Shown here: in pieces, positions 21,747 through 23,465 of the stretch
How positions within the stretch are numbered: position 1 is the stretch's first letter
Layout: the number at the start of each line of letters is the position of its first letter
Virus record (IMG/VR): IMGVR_UViG_3300025889_000970
Span: 1 to 23,465 of that record
Length of the DNA stretch: 23,465 nt
From: a virus
Strand: one strand, 5' to 3'
Position numbers and translations under genes: made by a program
The notes under the pieces: generated by a model
Databases searched by the model: none
What the model was told of the DNA's origin: nothing
Seen by the model: only the letters and a program-made list of their open reading frames with translations

Positions 21747-23465
21747 ATGACCGAATTAGATTACGCCGCCTCGTGGGACAAGCCGGAGGACGAAGAGGAG
21801 AACGTCGGCCTCGATTATGCGTCCAGTTGGAAGAAGGAAGACGAGGGCGATGAGCTGATCAAGCAGAAGATCCTCGAACGGCAAGTGTGGAAGCGCGACC
21901 CCCAGCGCGCAGCCGAAGCACTGACGCTGGCCAACGAGCGCGGCATCCCGCCGTCGGTGATGTACAACAAGCTCGAAGAGTTCAAGCGGCCCAAGATCGA
22001 CTACGAGAAGATGCGCCGCGAAGCGCCGGTTCTCTCGCGCCTGATGAACAGCTCGGCATACTACCCCATCCTTCAGGCCGACGCCGACAAGATGTCGGGC
22101 TGGGAGGCAGGCTGGAACGACTTGCAGAAGCGCCTGACGGAAGCCGACGAGACGACCGAGCTGGGCTTGCTCGGCAACAAGTGGCGCAAGGGCGAGGCGA
22201 CCGAGGCGGAGATCAAGCGCATCGCCGAGCTTCGCAGTCTTCAGGCAACCCGCCCGGACTATAACCTCGGCTGGACGAACCCCTTCTACTATGCAGGCGT
22301 GATCGGGCAGACCGGCAAGCAGCTCTTCAATACCGGCATCCGGTCGCTTGACGAAGCCGTCATCGGCGCTGGTGCCGGTGCCACGACCGGCGCGGGCGCT
22401 GGCGCGGCGCTCGGAACCGTGACGGTGCCGGGCGTTGGTACGGGCGTCGGCGCGGGTGGCGGCGCGGTTGTTGGCGGTGTCGCTGGCTTCGGTGTCGGCT
22501 TGCGCTACGGCTTCCTCACCGAAGGCTATAAGGAACAGAGCGGTCTGGTGTTCATCGAGATGATGAACTCCTTCGACGAGAACGGCGACCCCATCGACCC
22601 CGATACCGCCAATGCCGTCGCCGTGTCGGTGGGTGCGATCAACGCGGCGCTCGATACCGTCGGTGCCAGCGTGATCGCCAAGGCGTTCCCCGGCGTGAAG
22701 GATCTCGTCGGCGAGAAGCTCATCCAGACTGTCTCCCGCAACCCGGCGATCCGCAGCAAGCTCGTCCGCATGTACCGCATCGCGTCGGCTGGTCTGGCCG
22801 AAGGTACGACGGAGCTTCTGCAAGAGGTCAACGAGCTGGAGCAGATGATCGCGAGCGGCGCGGTCTATGACGAGAACGGCAACCTTGTCGCTGACCAACG
22901 TGCTGGATATCCGACGGCCTTCGTGGAAGGTGCCATCGGTGGCGCGGGCCTTGCCGGGATCGGGCAGGGCGCACAGGCCGTCGTTGACAGCCGGAAGGCC
23001 AGAGCGGAGGCCAAGCGCGAGAAGCTGATCGAACTCGGCGACCGGATCAGGGAAGCCAAGTTCGTCAATATGTCGCCGGAGACGGTGAACGAGTACGCCC
23101 GTTCCCTCGACGAGAGCAACCCGTCCCAGATGACCGCGCCCGTCGAGGCCGTGGTCAAGCTGTTTCAGGAAGAGGGCTTCACCAACGAGGATGTCGAGCG
23201 GCGCTTCCCCGGTCTCGCGGCAGCGCTTGATGAAGCGCAGGAGGCCAACGCCGAGGTCAGGCTCTCCGCCAAGGACGTGATCCAGTTTGCCCAGCTCAAG
23301 GGCTATAATGATTTCACGGGCGATGTCCGCATCGGCGAGGGCCCGACCGCCAACGAGACCAAGAGCCGCGAGGGTGAGTTCGACACCATGTTGTCGGAAC
23401 TCCCGGCGGAGGAACAGCGGCAGGCGGTCGAGGCGTCGATCCAGAACGAAATCACCCAGCAGCTC
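21747..23465 (+). CDS. Large internal virion protein, T7 gp16-like, cut by the window end
   Basis: The frame is open for 573 codons and runs off the window. It starts at ATG 21747 with AAGGGA (21729-21734) at a longer than usual 12-base distance. The N-terminus has a duplicated 'LDYA(A/S)SW' motif (residues 4-10 and 22-28). Residues 207-252 are a Gly-rich glycine-zipper stretch (GAGAGATTGAGAGAALGTVT and on) suited to membrane insertion, and a second Gly/Ala segment lies at 394-412. Charged helical parts lie between. No transglycosylase motif is seen. Position after the gp14- and gp15-like genes suggests the gp16 counterpart, part of the DNA-ejection channel. Confidence 0.8.
   Translation, partial: MTELDYAASWDKPEDEEENVGLDYASSWKKEDEGDELIKQKILERQVWKRDPQRAAEALTLANERGIPPSVMYNKLEEFKRPKIDYEKMRREAPVLSRLMNSSAYYPILQADADKMSGWEAGWNDLQKRLTEADETTELGLLGNKWRKGEATEAEIKRIAELRSLQATRPDYNLGWTNPFYYAGVIGQTGKQLFNTGIRSLDEAVIGAGAGATTGAGAGAALGTVTVPGVGTGVGAGGGAVVGGVAGFGVGLRYGFLTEGYKEQSGLVFIEMMNSFDENGDPIDPDTANAVAVSVGAINAALDTVGASVIAKAFPGVKDLVGEKLIQTVSRNPAIRSKLVRMYRIASAGLAEGTTELLQEVNELEQMIASGAVYDENGNLVADQRAGYPTAFVEGAIGGAGLAGIGQGAQAVVDSRKARAEAKREKLIELGDRIREAKFVNMSPETVNEYARSLDESNPSQMTAPVEAVVKLFQEEGFTNEDVERRFPGLAAALDEAQEANAEVRLSAKDVIQFAQLKGYNDFTGDVRIGEGPTANETKSREGEFDTMLSELPAEEQRQAVEASIQNEITQQL

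Noticed and set aside
21756-22898. 380-codon open frame on the - strand
   Set aside because: It is opposite the gp16-like gene, whose + frame stays open for 573 codons to the window end and has consistent codon use.

Overview
The window is the structural half of a tailed phage or prophage with a short, T7-type tail. All genes lie on the + strand and are tightly packed, with many ATGA/GTGA overlaps. The high GC content and the family resemblances (a DUF6456-like protein, a Bbp19-like protein, 'SLKH' and Gly-rich tail proteins, TTPB with a jelly-roll insert) suggest an alphaproteobacterial host; that is inference, as no host marker is present. No integrase, RNA polymerase, endolysin, tRNA or CRISPR array was seen, so lifestyle cannot be decided here.

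Layout. (1) 1-1557: small genes (partial ORF, DUF551-like, DUF6456-like, a 45-aa membrane peptide) and the small terminase. (2) 1558-1875: a GC-rich spacer without a convincing gene. (3) 1876-2813: a secreted trypsin-like serine protease with an intact catalytic triad, and a small coupled gene. (4) 2958-4965: the large terminase and two small proteins that resemble T7 gp6.7 and gp7.3. (5) 4969-10110: a cassette of putative tail-fibre, adhesin, membrane and repeat proteins between terminase and portal, with one gene present in two diverged copies. (6) 10103-14968: portal, Bbp19-like protein, scaffold, major capsid, a small probable decoration protein, a strong intrinsic terminator and an unknown protein. 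(7) 14980-23465: tail tubular proteins A and B, a GNAT-like protein (gp13 position), a gp14-like internal virion protein, a 723-aa internal virion protein with a lytic transglycosylase domain (gp15 position), and a gp16-like large protein cut by the window end.

The genes fit together as one virion programme. The terminase pair packages DNA into a shell built by portal, scaffold and capsid. TTPA/TTPB close the head and form the tail. The internal proteins, one of them a muralytic enzyme, would be ejected to carry DNA across the envelope. The cassette before the portal probably supplies host-range proteins. Points most worth a second look are the secreted protease between the terminase genes, the duplicated adhesin modules, the transglycosylase in the gp15 position, the nested domain in TTPB, and the repeated hairpins before the capsid gene.
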